From contig NZ_CTEN01000007.1 in assembly GCF_001375655.1 (NCBI RefSeq), positions 1 through 56,940 of the forward strand: a stretch of DNA of 56,940 bases, written 5' to 3'. The translations under genes and the position numbers were made by a program. The notes under the pieces are model-generated. The model was not told the DNA's origin, did no database searches, and saw only the letters and a list, made by a program, of their open reading frames with translations. This stretch comes from Streptococcus varani. GTDB taxonomy: Bacteria > Bacillota > Bacilli > Lactobacillales > Streptococcaceae. Shown piece by piece: positions 21,064 to 29,163 of this stretch. Numbering within the stretch: position 1 is the stretch's first letter; every line of letters starts with the position of its first letter.

Positions 21064-21103
21064 GCGGGAAACTGAAATTTTTAAAAAAATTGAGTATAAA
21101 TTC

Positions 21104-21132
21104 TTGAAAGCGTTTTATATTTGTGTTATAAT
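21104..21132 (+). promoter_or_regulatory. Strong sigma-A-type promoter with a cre-like overlap
   Basis: -35 TTGAAA (21104-21109), exactly 17 bp, then -10 TATAAT (21127-21132). The -35 region reads TTGAAAGCGTTTTAT, one mismatch from the CcpA cre consensus, so catabolite control is conceivable. It lies just outside the IS30 array and faces the ORF-poor region. Confidence 0.75.
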
Positions 21133-21138
21133 TCAAAG

Positions 21139-21846
21139 TGTAAAGGGGAATAGTACTAAATCTCTTAAGTGTTCATAATCATAGCTCATTTTCAAGCATG
21201 ATTTTTGTAGAGGATCTTTCAAGGAAAGGAGTATCAAGGAAAAGAAACGTAATTAAACCAGTCGAGAGATTTATTTAGTTATGTAGAGTCAACTGACTCA
21301 TGTTTGTTGTAAGTAATTATAGTAAATTTAATTCTTAGCTCTCAAATGAGCAATTCCATTCTTTCTGAGGAAAAAGAAAGAACATTTGATAATTATATTC
21401 GTTTCAAGTTATCCCTACAAAAACTTGCTAACAAAGGAAAAGTCCAGTATCATCACTAATGATTCTACTATCACAATTAGAGATAGTAAATGTTGTTAAG
21501 ATTGATTAATGTTACATATTAGCCTAGCTACCCTAACAGTTGGAAAGTATAAGGCTAATCCAATTTCTAAAATCTTCCTTTATCTGACTCGATTCTTTAT
21601 GAAAAGTTAAAGTTTCAGTTGAGCCTTAAGGAGAGAGGAAGAGCTGATAATAAAAGTGTAGTTGAAATTTTAACGAACGTGAAGTTTAAAGTTAAAAGAA
21701 CAATATCCGTAATAAGTATCTAATTTATAGATAGGGTAGTGAATTTTAAAGTTCGGTTTGATAAAAACCAATGTTGTCAGTGGTACTTGGACTTTTCCTT
21801 TTATATAGTAAATAACCACCTGCTCAGTACAGCAGGTGGCTTTTTG
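21139..21846 (+). ncRNA. Candidate large structured non-coding RNA, about 700 nt
   Basis: The region between a consensus promoter and a strong terminator contains no ORF longer than 37 codons and none with a convincing ribosome binding site. It has many local helices. A 10-bp pairing TAAATCTCTT/GAGAGATTTA (21157-21166 with 21264-21273) encloses hairpin AATCAT..ATGATT. Then come GAGTC/GACTC (21286-21299), GCTC/GAGC (21338-21351), TTCTTTC/GAAAGAA (21359-21382), TACTATC/GATAGTA (21466-21488) and ATTAGCCT/AGGCTAAT (21518-21559). I do not recognise the family. A decayed gene is the main alternative. Confidence 0.5.
21816..21846 (+). terminator. Strong terminator of the candidate large RNA
   Basis: A perfect 9-bp GC-rich stem, CCACCTGCT / AGCAGGTGG, with loop CAGTAC, followed by CTTTTTG. 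There is no upstream ORF for it to serve other than the RNA. The following 21847-22019 stretch holds only a degenerate RUP-like end (GATTTCCAAAGAGTATTA near 21935-21952) and nothing else I can support. Confidence 0.85.
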
Positions 21847-22021
21847 AATGTGTAAAATTTAAAGTATTCATTTCTGAGTTAGCCGCACATATATCTAGTG
21901 ATAAGGAAGGAGCGTTAACAAAGTATAGTTTTTGATTTCCAAAGAGTATTATTACTCCTTATCTTCAAGGTAAGTGGTTGTAACAAAATCCATGCGCAGG
22001 TTGTTAGACCGTATTAGGACT

Positions 22022-22126
22022 ATAAATCGCTTTTCTATTTCTGGGCTCATGAAAAAATGGTCCACCCGGACCATAAATCGCTTTTCTATTTCTGGGCTCA
22101 TGAAAAAATGGTCCACCCGGACCATT
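22022..22126 (-). repeat. Two tandem 51-bp units carrying the pgm terminator hairpin
   Basis: A 51-bp unit beginning ATAAATCGCTTTTC occurs twice, at 22022 and 22073. Each copy carries the hairpin ATGGTCC-ACCC-GGACCAT (near 22056 and 22107). The copy nearest pgm has A/T runs on both sides and works as an intrinsic terminator in either direction. The second copy keeps the hairpin but has T residues on only one side. Confidence 0.8.
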
Positions 22127-22130
22127 TTTT

Positions 22131-23849
22131 TTAACCAACAAATTCATTAATTTCTTTTTCAATATTGGCGATTTTCTCTTCTGCTTCAGCGAGGCTTTCT
22201 CCAACAGTTGCGATGTAGAACTTGATTTTTGGTTCTGTTCCAGATGGACGGACGGCAAACCATGAATCATCGGAAAGGGTGTACTTGAGTACATCACTTG
22301 GTGGGGTGGTTAGTACGGATACATTACCAGTTGAATCAGTAGCCGTTTGAAGGGCAAAGTCTTCAAAGAGTGAAATGTCAGTAGCATTGAACTGTTTTGG
22401 AGCATTGTCACGGAATTTAGTCATGATAGACTTGATTTGTTCAGCACCATCTTTACCAGAAAGTGTGACAGAGATGGTCTTTTCGGCAAAGTAGCCATAT
22501 TCCTTAAAGATTTCATCGATACCATCCGCCAAAGTCAAACCACGTGAGCGGTAGTAGGCAGCAATTTCAGCGACCAGAAGGACTGCTTGAATAGCATCCT
22601 TATCTCGAACGAATGGTTTGATAAGATAACCGAAACTTTCTTCAAAGCCAAACATGTAGGTAAAGTTATTGGTATCTTCAAATTCTTGAATCTTTTCAGC
22701 AATAAACTTGAAACCAGTCAAGACATTAAACATACTTGCCCCGTAGCTTTCAGCAATCTTAGTGACCAATTCAGTTGATACAATAGACTTACAGAGGGCA
22801 GCATTGGCTGGAAGAGTGCCAGCTTGTTTATGGGCTTCAAGGATATATTTGGCAAGAAGGGCACCAATTTGATTACCGGATAAGTTCCAATAGCTACCAT
22901 CTGCTTGACGAACCTCAACACCGACACGGTCGGCATCTGGGTCAGTTGCCAAAAGAACATCAGCTTCAACTTGCCGTCCTAATTCCTCAGCCAAGGCAAA
23001 GGCAGCTTGACTTTCTGGGTTTGGAGAGGCAACAGTGGAGAAGTCTGGATCAGCAGTTGCTTGAGATTCCACGATCTCTACAGAATTGAAACCAGCTTGT
23101 GCCAAGGCGCGACGGGTCAACATTTCCCCAGTACCATGAAGCGGTGTATAGACAATCTTCATGTCAGAACCAAATTCTTTAATCAGCTCAGGGTTGATGT
23201 TGATATCTTTTAATTCTTCTAAATACTGAACATCTGTTTCTTCGCCAAGCACTTTGATGATACCAGAAGTCTTGCTTTCTTCCAAATCAGCTAATTCAAT
23301 TGAAAATGGATCCTTGATGGCACGAATATAATCAGTCAGAGCATTCGCATCACCAGGAGGCATTTGACCACCGTCTTCACCATAAACCTTATAGCCATTG
23401 AATTCTTTTGGATTGTGGCTGGCAGTTATCATGATACCAGCAACAGCATGATACTTACGGACAGCAAATGATAATTCCGGTGTTGGACGTAGGCTTTCAA
23501 ATACATAGGATTGGATACCGTGAGCAGCCAATACTTGAGCTGATTCAAAGGCAAATTCAGGAGAAAAATGGCGTGAATCGTAAGCAATAGCGACACCGCG
23601 TTTCTTAGCATCTTCACCTTTTGATTCCACTAGTTTTGCAAGTCCCTCTGTTGCTTGACGGACGACATAAACATTAATACGGTTCGTACCAGCACCGATA
23701 TAACCACGCATACCTGCTGTTCCAAATTCCAAATTAGTATAGAAGGCATCTTCTTTTGTTTTTTCATCCATAGCGACTAGGTCTTCTCTAAGATAGTCAG
23801 GGAGTTTGGCATAGTCTAGCCAGGCTTGGTATTTTTCTTGATATGTCAT
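22131..23849 (-). CDS. pgm: Phosphoglucomutase
   Basis: Interconverts glucose 6-phosphate and glucose 1-phosphate, feeding UDP-glucose for capsule, teichoic acid and glycolipid synthesis. The 572-aa protein has the four alpha-D-phosphohexomutase landmarks in order: GTAGMRGYIGAG, the phosphoserine loop TASHNPKEFNGYK, the metal loop LATDPDADRVGV, and the C-terminal phosphate-binding RPSGTEPKIKFY. The start ATG at 23849 follows AGGAGGG. A -10 (TATAAT on the minus strand) lies near 23886-23891. The 3' end carries the duplicated terminator. Confidence 0.96.
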   Translation of the reverse strand: MTYQEKYQAWLDYAKLPDYLREDLVAMDEKTKEDAFYTNLEFGTAGMRGYIGAGTNRINVYVVRQATEGLAKLVESKGEDAKKRGVAIAYDSRHFSPEFAFESAQVLAAHGIQSYVFESLRPTPELSFAVRKYHAVAGIMITASHNPKEFNGYKVYGEDGGQMPPGDANALTDYIRAIKDPFSIELADLEESKTSGIIKVLGEETDVQYLEELKDININPELIKEFGSDMKIVYTPLHGTGEMLTRRALAQAGFNSVEIVESQATADPDFSTVASPNPESQAAFALAEELGRQVEADVLLATDPDADRVGVEVRQADGSYWNLSGNQIGALLAKYILEAHKQAGTLPANAALCKSIVSTELVTKIAESYGASMFNVLTGFKFIAEKIQEFEDTNNFTYMFGFEESFGYLIKPFVRDKDAIQAVLLVAEIAAYYRSRGLTLADGIDEIFKEYGYFAEKTISVTLSGKDGAEQIKSIMTKFRDNAPKQFNATDISLFEDFALQTATDSTGNVSVLTTPPSDVLKYTLSDDSWFAVRPSGTEPKIKFYIATVGESLAEAEEKIANIEKEINEFVG

Positions 23850-23910
23850 TGACAGATCCCTCCTAAAATTTAATTAACCGTTTTCATTATATCATTTTCA
23901 TAAAGAAAAA

Positions 23911-23931
23911 TCACGCCTTGGCGTGAGATTT
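23911..23931 (-). terminator. Terminator of the coaB-coaC-ECF operon
   Basis: A perfect 7-bp stem TCACGCC/GGCGTGA with a 2-base loop, followed on the minus strand by a T run. It lies just past the stop codon of the ECF gene. Confidence 0.85.
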
Positions 23932-23935
23932 TAAT

Positions 23936-24505
23936 TTATTTTTTTAGTTTTTCCATAACAGGAATAATGGCTAAGGTTAAAGTTGCTGAAATAATCATTT
24001 CTGCAATAGCATTTGTGCCAAGAATACCTGCTAGCATGAGTTTGATATCTCCATTATAAACAGAAGAAAACAGTAAGAAGATTCCACTAAGTACAAATAC
24101 TGTGTTCGTCATAGAACCGACAGCACCTGCCAAAATCAGACCAGGTTTATTGTTCATGATTTTGTAAACATAGTAGGGTGTCACTCCGATTAGGATGCGG
24201 GGAAGCATAGCAATCACTAGAGAATAAAGATTCCCATTTTCTACGAAAGGAGAGAAAAGATAGCTGGTTGGCAAAAGTACAATTGTATTTGTAACAATAC
24301 TGATAACCCCCATGAGACCACCCAGCATTGCTCCAATTCTTGGTCCATAAATGATGGACGCAATGATAACTGGAATATGAACAATAGTTGGCTTGATGGG
24401 AAATGGTAGGATATTGAAGAGGACAGAGGTTAAAAGGTGGATGACCAACATAGCTGCAAAGAACATAGCCACTGTTGCAACTTGGCTAGAGCGAGTATTT
24501 TTCAT
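23936..24505 (-). CDS. ECF transporter S component, probably for pantothenate
   Basis: A 189-aa membrane protein with about six hydrophobic segments and the ECF S-component pattern (PFPIKPTIVHIPVIIASIIY; GPRIGAMLGGLMGVIS). It overlaps coaC by 4 bp and is the last gene of a coaB-coaC operon, so the substrate is most likely pantothenate (PanT-like). It would need the shared energising module EcfAA'T encoded elsewhere. The substrate is inferred from context. Confidence 0.85.
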   Translation of the reverse strand: MKNTRSSQVATVAMFFAAMLVIHLLTSVLFNILPFPIKPTIVHIPVIIASIIYGPRIGAMLGGLMGVISIVTNTIVLLPTSYLFSPFVENGNLYSLVIAMLPRILIGVTPYYVYKIMNNKPGLILAGAVGSMTNTVFVLSGIFLLFSSVYNGDIKLMLAGILGTNAIAEMIISATLTLAIIPVMEKLKK

Positions 24506-25038
24506 AAAATCTCCTTAACTTTTTTGAGAATAATCTCCACTTCAGCTAGAGCACCTGTACCAAAATCCCCGCAGGCTAACAAAGCCTCACGTGGTTTGAT
24601 TTCAGTGTAACCATAGCGGCTTAATTTTTCGAGATTATCCTGAGTGGCAAGATTGAGATACATATTTGTATTCATAGCTGGTGCAATCAATTTTGGGACA
24701 CCTGCTGGAATGGCAAGGGCAATAGCTGTCAAGATATTATCGGCCATACCGTTGGCTAACTTAGCAATTGTATTGGCAGAAGCAGGAGCGATGATGAGGA
24801 GGTCCGTTTCCTTGGCAAGATCAATATGCTTGATGGAAGCAGGATTTTCCTCCAGCATCAGGTCTGTGTGGACCAGATTTTTGGATAGAGTTTGAAAGGT
24901 CAAGGGAGTGACAAAGTCTGTTGCGGCCTTGGTCATGAGAACTGTGACATCGTGGCCTAATTTGGTTAATTGACTGGTCAAATCAGCAGCCTTGTATACT
25001 GAGATAGAGCCTGATACAGCTAAAGTAATCTTTGCCAT
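24502..25038 (-). CDS. coaC: Phosphopantothenoylcysteine decarboxylase
   Basis: A flavoprotein that decarboxylates 4'-phosphopantothenoylcysteine to phosphopantetheine, the step after CoaB in CoA synthesis. The 178-aa product has the HFCD fold with AVSGSISVYKAADL at the flavin site, the PAMNTNMY motif and the substrate flap containing LACGDFGTGALAE. Streptococci encode CoaB and CoaC separately, as here. One base separates it from coaB. Confidence 0.94.
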   Translation of the reverse strand: MAKITLAVSGSISVYKAADLTSQLTKLGHDVTVLMTKAATDFVTPLTFQTLSKNLVHTDLMLEENPASIKHIDLAKETDLLIIAPASANTIAKLANGMADNILTAIALAIPAGVPKLIAPAMNTNMYLNLATQDNLEKLSRYGYTEIKPREALLACGDFGTGALAEVEIILKKVKEIL

Positions 25039-25039
25039 C

Positions 25040-25732
25040 TTAGGATTCCTTTCCTTGAGTTACCACTTTTAAAATGAGTTGAGCAATGTCCGCCTTGGTT
25101 TCAACTTGAATTTCAGCATCTTTGCTGACTAGATATGCCTTGTGTTTTCCATCGCGGATATCCAGTAGGTCATTGGCAAGAATATAATCAGCCTGATTTT
25201 TTTTCAAGCTGGCACGGGCCACGGAGAACAATTCCTCTTTCGTCACATCCACCAATAGTTTAAAACCAATCAGTTGAATAGCTGGATTCCATTCTTTGAC
25301 ATGTGAAATGACTTTTGGTGTTTTCTTGAGAAAGAGGACCTGGTAATCATCTGTAGAGGAAATCTTGCTTTCCGTGTTTTTCTTCGCTAGTAAATCGTAA
25401 ATATTAGCAGTTTGAGCGACTTCATCAATACCCGTCATATAAACGGGCGTATAGTCAGAAACTGCCATACTATGAATGAGGGCGTCATGACTTTTGACTA
25501 AGGGCTCTAAGGCCTCTTTCAAACTTTCTACATTTGTTATATCAATAATAGTAAGATTGGGCTTCTCTGCTGGTTTGACGGAAGATTTGGTGGTGACAAG
25601 AGTTACTTGATGGCCTGCTGATAAAAAACGTTCAGCTATCTGTTTCCCCAATTGTCCTGTCGAGTGGTTGGTAATGGATCGAACTTGGTCAATTGATTCC
25701 CTAGTACCACCAGATGTAATTAAAATTTTCAT
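25040..25732 (-). CDS. coaB: Phosphopantothenate-cysteine ligase
   Basis: Couples phosphopantothenate to cysteine with nucleotide activation. The 230-aa protein begins with the diagnostic MKILITSGGTRESIDQVR and SITNHSTGQLGKQIAE, and has the AVSDYTP and ILANDLLDI blocks typical of the type III enzymes of streptococci. It is the first gene of a three-gene minus-strand operon and divergent from fhs. Confidence 0.94.
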   Translation of the reverse strand: MKILITSGGTRESIDQVRSITNHSTGQLGKQIAERFLSAGHQVTLVTTKSSVKPAEKPNLTIIDITNVESLKEALEPLVKSHDALIHSMAVSDYTPVYMTGIDEVAQTANIYDLLAKKNTESKISSTDDYQVLFLKKTPKVISHVKEWNPAIQLIGFKLLVDVTKEELFSVARASLKKNQADYILANDLLDIRDGKHKAYLVSKDAEIQVETKADIAQLILKVVTQGKES

Positions 25733-25916
25733 GCTAACATTGTACTAGAAAATAAGTCTTTCGTAAAGTTTTTGTGACCCTGTGTACACGCACTGGATGA
25801 GAGTTTCTAAAGGATTTGGATTCGTAAATCACGAACTATTATTGAATGTATGGAGACTAACGTGCAATTTTTTTCTGTCTTTGATACAATAAGATAAGAA
25901 ATTTTTGAGGTGATTT

Positions 25917-27587
25917 ATGAAAACGGACATTGAGATAGCACAGGGTGTCGCATTAAAACCGATTACGGATATTATTGCACCTTTGGGAATTGACTTTGAT
26001 GATATCGAACTGTATGGAAAATACAAGGCAAAATTAACAGCTGAAAAAATCCAATCCTTGGAAAATCATCCAAATGGGAAATTAATCTTAGTAACAGCCA
26101 TTAATCCAACTCCAGCTGGTGAAGGCAAATCAACTATTACCATTGGATTGGCAGATGCTTTGTCAAAAATTGGCAAGAAAACCATGATTGCCCTGCGTGA
26201 ACCATCTCTTGGCCCTGTTATGGGGATCAAGGGAGGAGCAGCAGGTGGGGGTCATGCCCAAGTTCTTCCAATGGAGGATATCAACCTGCATTTCACCGGG
26301 GATATGCATGCCATCACGACAGCTCACAATGCTCTTTCAGCCTTGATTGACAATCATTTGCACCAAGGAAATGAACTGGGGATTGATCCACGCCGCATCA
26401 TTTGGAAACGGGTTGTTGATCTCAATGACCGTGCTCTTCGTCATGTTACCATCGGACTTGGTGGTCCTTTAAATGGTATTCCACGTGAGGACGGCTTTGA
26501 TATCACAGTTGCGTCCGAAATCATGGCCATTCTCTGCTTGGCAACTGACTTGACTAACCTGAAAGAACGTTTAGCCAATATTGTCATCGGCTATCGCTAT
26601 GCTAGAAGCCCTGTCTATGTCCGTGATTTGAAGGTGGAAGGGGCCTTGACTCTTATCTTAAAAGATGCCATCAAGCCAAATCTGGTACAAACCATTTACG
26701 GAACACCTGCCTTCGTTCACGGTGGTCCATTTGCCAATATCGCCCATGGTTGTAACTCGGTTTTAGCAACTAAAACAGCGCTTCGATTAGCGGATTATAC
26801 GGTGACGGAAGCAGGTTTCGGTGCAGATCTTGGTGCAGAAAAATTCCTTGATATCAAAACGCCAAATCTTCCCAAGTGTCCGGATGCCATCGTTATTGTA
26901 GCAACTATTCGCGCACTGAAGATGAATGGTGGTGTAGCCAAAGATGCTCTAGGTCAAGAAAATGTTCAAGCAGTCCAAAGTGGTTTTGCCAATCTAGCGC
27001 GTCACGTTGAAAACATGCGCAAGTACGGTATACCAGTTGTCGTTGCCATCAATGAATTTGTAACAGATACGGATTCTGAAATTATTGCCTTGAAAGAATG
27101 TTGTGCAGGCATTCAAGTTCCTGTCGCACTGGCTAGTGTTTGGGCCAACGGTGCAGAAGGAGGCGTGGAATTGGCTGAGACAGTGGTTGCTACCATTGAA
27201 GAAAAGCCTGCAAACTACAAACGGCTCTATCAAGATCAACAATCTATCGAAGAAAAAATCTCTGTAATTGCGCGTGAAATCTATGGTGCTAGCAAGGTAG
27301 TATTTGAGAAAAAAGCAAAAAGTCAAATGGCACAAATCATCCAAAACGGCTGGGATACGTTACCGATTTGTATGGCTAAAACACAGTACAGTTTCTCAGA
27401 TGATCCAAGTCTCTTAGGTGCCCCAACTGGCTTTGAAATGACAATTCGCGAATTGGTTCCTAAACTAGGTGCTGGTTTCATTGTAGCATTGACCGGGGAC
27501 GTCATGACCATGCCAGGTTTGCCAAAAGCACCTGCAGCTCTCAATATGGATGTCGATGCAGATGGGAATGCGGTCGGATTATTCTAA
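25917..27587 (+). CDS. fhs: Formate-tetrahydrofolate ligase
   Basis: Makes 10-formyl-THF from formate, THF and ATP, supplying one-carbon units for purines and initiator tRNA formylation. The 556-aa product has the P-loop [38 protein letters not shown] and the C-terminal [12 protein letters not shown]. The start ATG at 25917 is preceded by TGAGGTGA. A compact terminator follows. The position next to coaBC and the ECF gene matches pneumococcus. Confidence 0.97.
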   Translation: MKTDIEIAQGVALKPITDIIAPLGIDFDDIELYGKYKAKLTAEKIQSLENHPNGKLILVTAINPTPAGEGKSTITIGLADALSKIGKKTMIALREPSLGPVMGIKGGAAGGGHAQVLPMEDINLHFTGDMHAITTAHNALSALIDNHLHQGNELGIDPRRIIWKRVVDLNDRALRHVTIGLGGPLNGIPREDGFDITVASEIMAILCLATDLTNLKERLANIVIGYRYARSPVYVRDLKVEGALTLILKDAIKPNLVQTIYGTPAFVHGGPFANIAHGCNSVLATKTALRLADYTVTEAGFGADLGAEKFLDIKTPNLPKCPDAIVIVATIRALKMNGGVAKDALGQENVQAVQSGFANLARHVENMRKYGIPVVVAINEFVTDTDSEIIALKECCAGIQVPVALASVWANGAEGGVELAETVVATIEEKPANYKRLYQDQQSIEEKISVIAREIYGASKVVFEKKAKSQMAQIIQNGWDTLPICMAKTQYSFSDDPSLLGAPTGFEMTIRELVPKLGAGFIVALTGDVMTMPGLPKAPAALNMDVDADGNAVGLF

Positions 27588-27591
27588 AATG

Positions 27592-27616
27592 ACAAGTCTG
27601 TTTAGACTTGTTTTTA
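27592..27616 (+). terminator. Terminator after fhs
   Basis: A perfect 8-bp stem ACAAGTCT/AGACTTGT with loop GTTT, followed by TTTT, 4 bp past the fhs stop codon. Confidence 0.85.
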
Positions 27617-27664
27617 ATTATCTTCCATAAATTTTGTTATAATGGAGAAATAAGGAGTTTTCAA

Positions 27665-28279
27665 ATGAAAAGAAAAAAGTTTAAATTATTGATTCTTGTG
27701 ACCATGGCTGTCTTTCTGATGACTGGTTGTCAATCTATCCAAAACTGGTGGAAAAATACTAAGGAAGAGTGGATAGGATTAGATATGACAGTCCGAACCT
27801 TTGATGAATCTTCACAGCTAATCGATCAAATGTCTGGAAAATCACTTTCGATTGAGCGAAACCAAGAATTTGATAGCTATGATGCGGACGGAAATTCTAA
27901 GGCTGATTCTGGAGTCCTCAAAGTGACGATTGGCAATTATGAAATGGACCATGTTGGATCTTCTTTAATTGCTTCTGAAAAGGGGTTAGAAGATCTCTTT
28001 GCCAAGTATCAAAAGACTGTTGATATTGAAGAAGAGAGCCGTGATTTGCCTATGGTCAATCGCATGGTTTCTAAGCTAAAAAATGATTTTACAGGGAAGG
28101 CTAAGGTTGTTCTGATTCGTTCCCAAAATGGAACCCCTTTAGCAACATACGCAGGTGACAAGGTATCTCTTTATTCGTCAGATGCACCAAAAACATCAGA
28201 ATTATTGATTGATGGGAAACGTTTAATTATTTATCGCTGTGACTACACTATCTATGACAGGCAACTATTGGAGGATTAA
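27665..28279 (+). CDS. Conserved streptococcal lipoprotein (DUF5052-like)
   Basis: The 204-aa product has a type II signal peptide: basic MKRKKFK, a hydrophobic core, and lipobox LMTGC at residues 19-23. It should therefore be a lipid-anchored extracytoplasmic protein. The mature part is charged, with no enzyme motif I recognise. The start ATG at 27665 follows AAGGAG; an upstream in-frame ATG at 27608 would bury the signal peptide. It joins the GNAT gene directly (stop and start adjacent), so they are co-transcribed. Confidence 0.85.
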   Translation: MKRKKFKLLILVTMAVFLMTGCQSIQNWWKNTKEEWIGLDMTVRTFDESSQLIDQMSGKSLSIERNQEFDSYDADGNSKADSGVLKVTIGNYEMDHVGSSLIASEKGLEDLFAKYQKTVDIEEESRDLPMVNRMVSKLKNDFTGKAKVVLIRSQNGTPLATYAGDKVSLYSSDAPKTSELLIDGKRLIIYRCDYTIYDRQLLED

Positions 28280-28801
28280 ATGATTATTCGTCAAGCCAAT
28301 GTGGAAGATGCTGATCAATTCCTGGCTATTTATGCTCCTTATGTAGAGGAAACAGCGATTACATTTGAGACTGAGGTGCCAAGTTTAGAAGAATTCAAAA
28401 AGCGTATTCAGTCTATTCAAGAAAAATTCCCTTATCTGGTAGCTGAAAAAGACGGGAAGATTCTAGGATACGCTTATGCACATGCCTATTATGAACGTGC
28501 TGCCTATAATTGGACGGTTGAATTGTCTATCTATGTGGATGGAAAGTTGAGGCAATCAGGAATCGGTTCTATGCTCTATGATGCTTTAGAGAAAGAACTA
28601 GCCAAGAGAAATTTTATAAACTTTATGGCCTGCATCTCTCTTCCTAACGAAGCTTCTGTCCATTTTCATCAGAAGCGTGGATATGAGAAGGTTGGGCATT
28701 TCAAAAAAGTTGGTTATAAATTTGGTCAGTGGCGAGATATCCTTTGGATGGAAAAAAGGATCAAAGAAGTGGATGTCCCAAAGTCTATCCTTTACAAGTA
28801 G
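28280..28801 (+). CDS. GNAT acetyltransferase (phosphinothricin-acetyltransferase-like)
   Basis: The 173-aa protein has GNAT motifs: an N-terminal MIIRQANVEDADQFLAIYAP and the acetyl-CoA loop RQSGIGSMLYDALEKEL. The C-terminal FHQKRGYEKVGHFKKVGYK with WRDILWMEK resembles the Pat/Bar subgroup. The natural substrate is unknown. The small-RNA promoter that follows begins inside its last codons. Confidence 0.88.
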   Translation: MIIRQANVEDADQFLAIYAPYVEETAITFETEVPSLEEFKKRIQSIQEKFPYLVAEKDGKILGYAYAHAYYERAAYNWTVELSIYVDGKLRQSGIGSMLYDALEKELAKRNFINFMACISLPNEASVHFHQKRGYEKVGHFKKVGYKFGQWRDILWMEKRIKEVDVPKSILYK

Positions 28802-28819
28802 AGAGAGCTGTGCTATACT
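28791..28819 (+). promoter_or_regulatory. Promoter of a small RNA, overlapping the GNAT gene end
   Basis: -35 TTTACA (28791-28796), 17 bp, -10 TATACT (28814-28819). The -35 lies in the last codons of the acetyltransferase gene. It points at a terminator-bounded segment without an ORF. Confidence 0.65.
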
Positions 28820-28825
28820 TATTTT

Positions 28826-28970
28826 ATGCGATGAGTCGATTTGGTCTTTGGACCAAATTTACGCTGGGGAGGTCATTAACGCAGGAGCGGACCTTGATGA
28901 CTTGTGTGAACCTTTTCATCTCATGGAAACATGCCCCTGAACCTTCTTTCTTCGGAGAGAAGGTTTTTTC
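28826..28970 (+). ncRNA. Small structured RNA, possibly the asd motif
   Basis: About 145 nt between its own promoter and a strong terminator. It contains an 8-bp hairpin ATTTGGTC/GACCAAAT (28839-28858) and AGGTC/GACCT (28870-28894). The terminator is an 11-bp stem AACCTTCTTTC-TTCG-GAGAGAAGGTT followed by T residues. Lactobacillales carry an independently transcribed asd-motif RNA of about 170 nt upstream of asd. Here asd lies 1.6 kb downstream with an antiporter gene between. The family assignment is by position and architecture only. Confidence 0.55.
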
Positions 28971-28984
28971 ATTCTAAAATCAAA

Positions 28985-29012
28985 TTGACAAAAGAACAAA
29001 AATTGCTATAAT
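28985..29012 (+). promoter_or_regulatory. Promoter of the fluoride riboswitch-antiporter transcript
   Basis: -35 TTGACA (28985-28990), 16 bp, -10 TATAAT (29007-29012). Transcription would begin near 29019, just before the aptamer. Confidence 0.8.
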
Positions 29013-29021
29013 TATTTTATC

Positions 29022-29123
29022 AAGGGAATGAGGCACTCCCTAAATTTCTGTAAAGAATTTAAACCGCGATTTTTCGCTGATGGCTTCTATGACGCTTTTT
29101 ATGCTGTCATGGAAGTCTTTTTT
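29022..29123 (+). promoter_or_regulatory. Fluoride riboswitch (crcB motif)
   Basis: The segment contains AATGAGGC, CTCCC, AAACCGC and CGCTGATGGCTTCTATGAC in the order of the fluoride aptamer (compare the Thermotoga petrophila aptamer with GATGAGGC, AAACTGCC and GGGCTGATGGCCTCTACTG). The stems GGGA/TCCC and GCG/CGC and the pseudoknot strands are present. Downstream, ATGAC/GTCAT plus the TCTTTTTTC tract at 29116-29124 can act as the expression platform. Fluoride would switch on the antiporter that follows. Confidence 0.88.
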
Positions 29124-29163
29124 CTTTCCATTTTGACATTTTGAATGATTAAGGAGATTATGT

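Noticed and set aside
21421..21450. RNase P RNA inside the large-RNA region
   Set aside because: GGAAAAGTCC resembles the conserved AGGAAAGTCC string, but no other RNase P landmark is present.
22004..22297. A 97-codon minus-strand ORF with a perfect repeat GPGGPFFHEPRNRKAIY
   Set aside because: It is the pgm 3' end read in another frame plus the duplicated 51-bp terminator unit. The peptide repeat is a by-product of the DNA duplication.
28826..28970. 6S RNA or manganese riboswitch
   Set aside because: The segment is too short for Firmicutes 6S, the ends do not pair, and GGGGAGG does not continue into the yybP-ykoY core.
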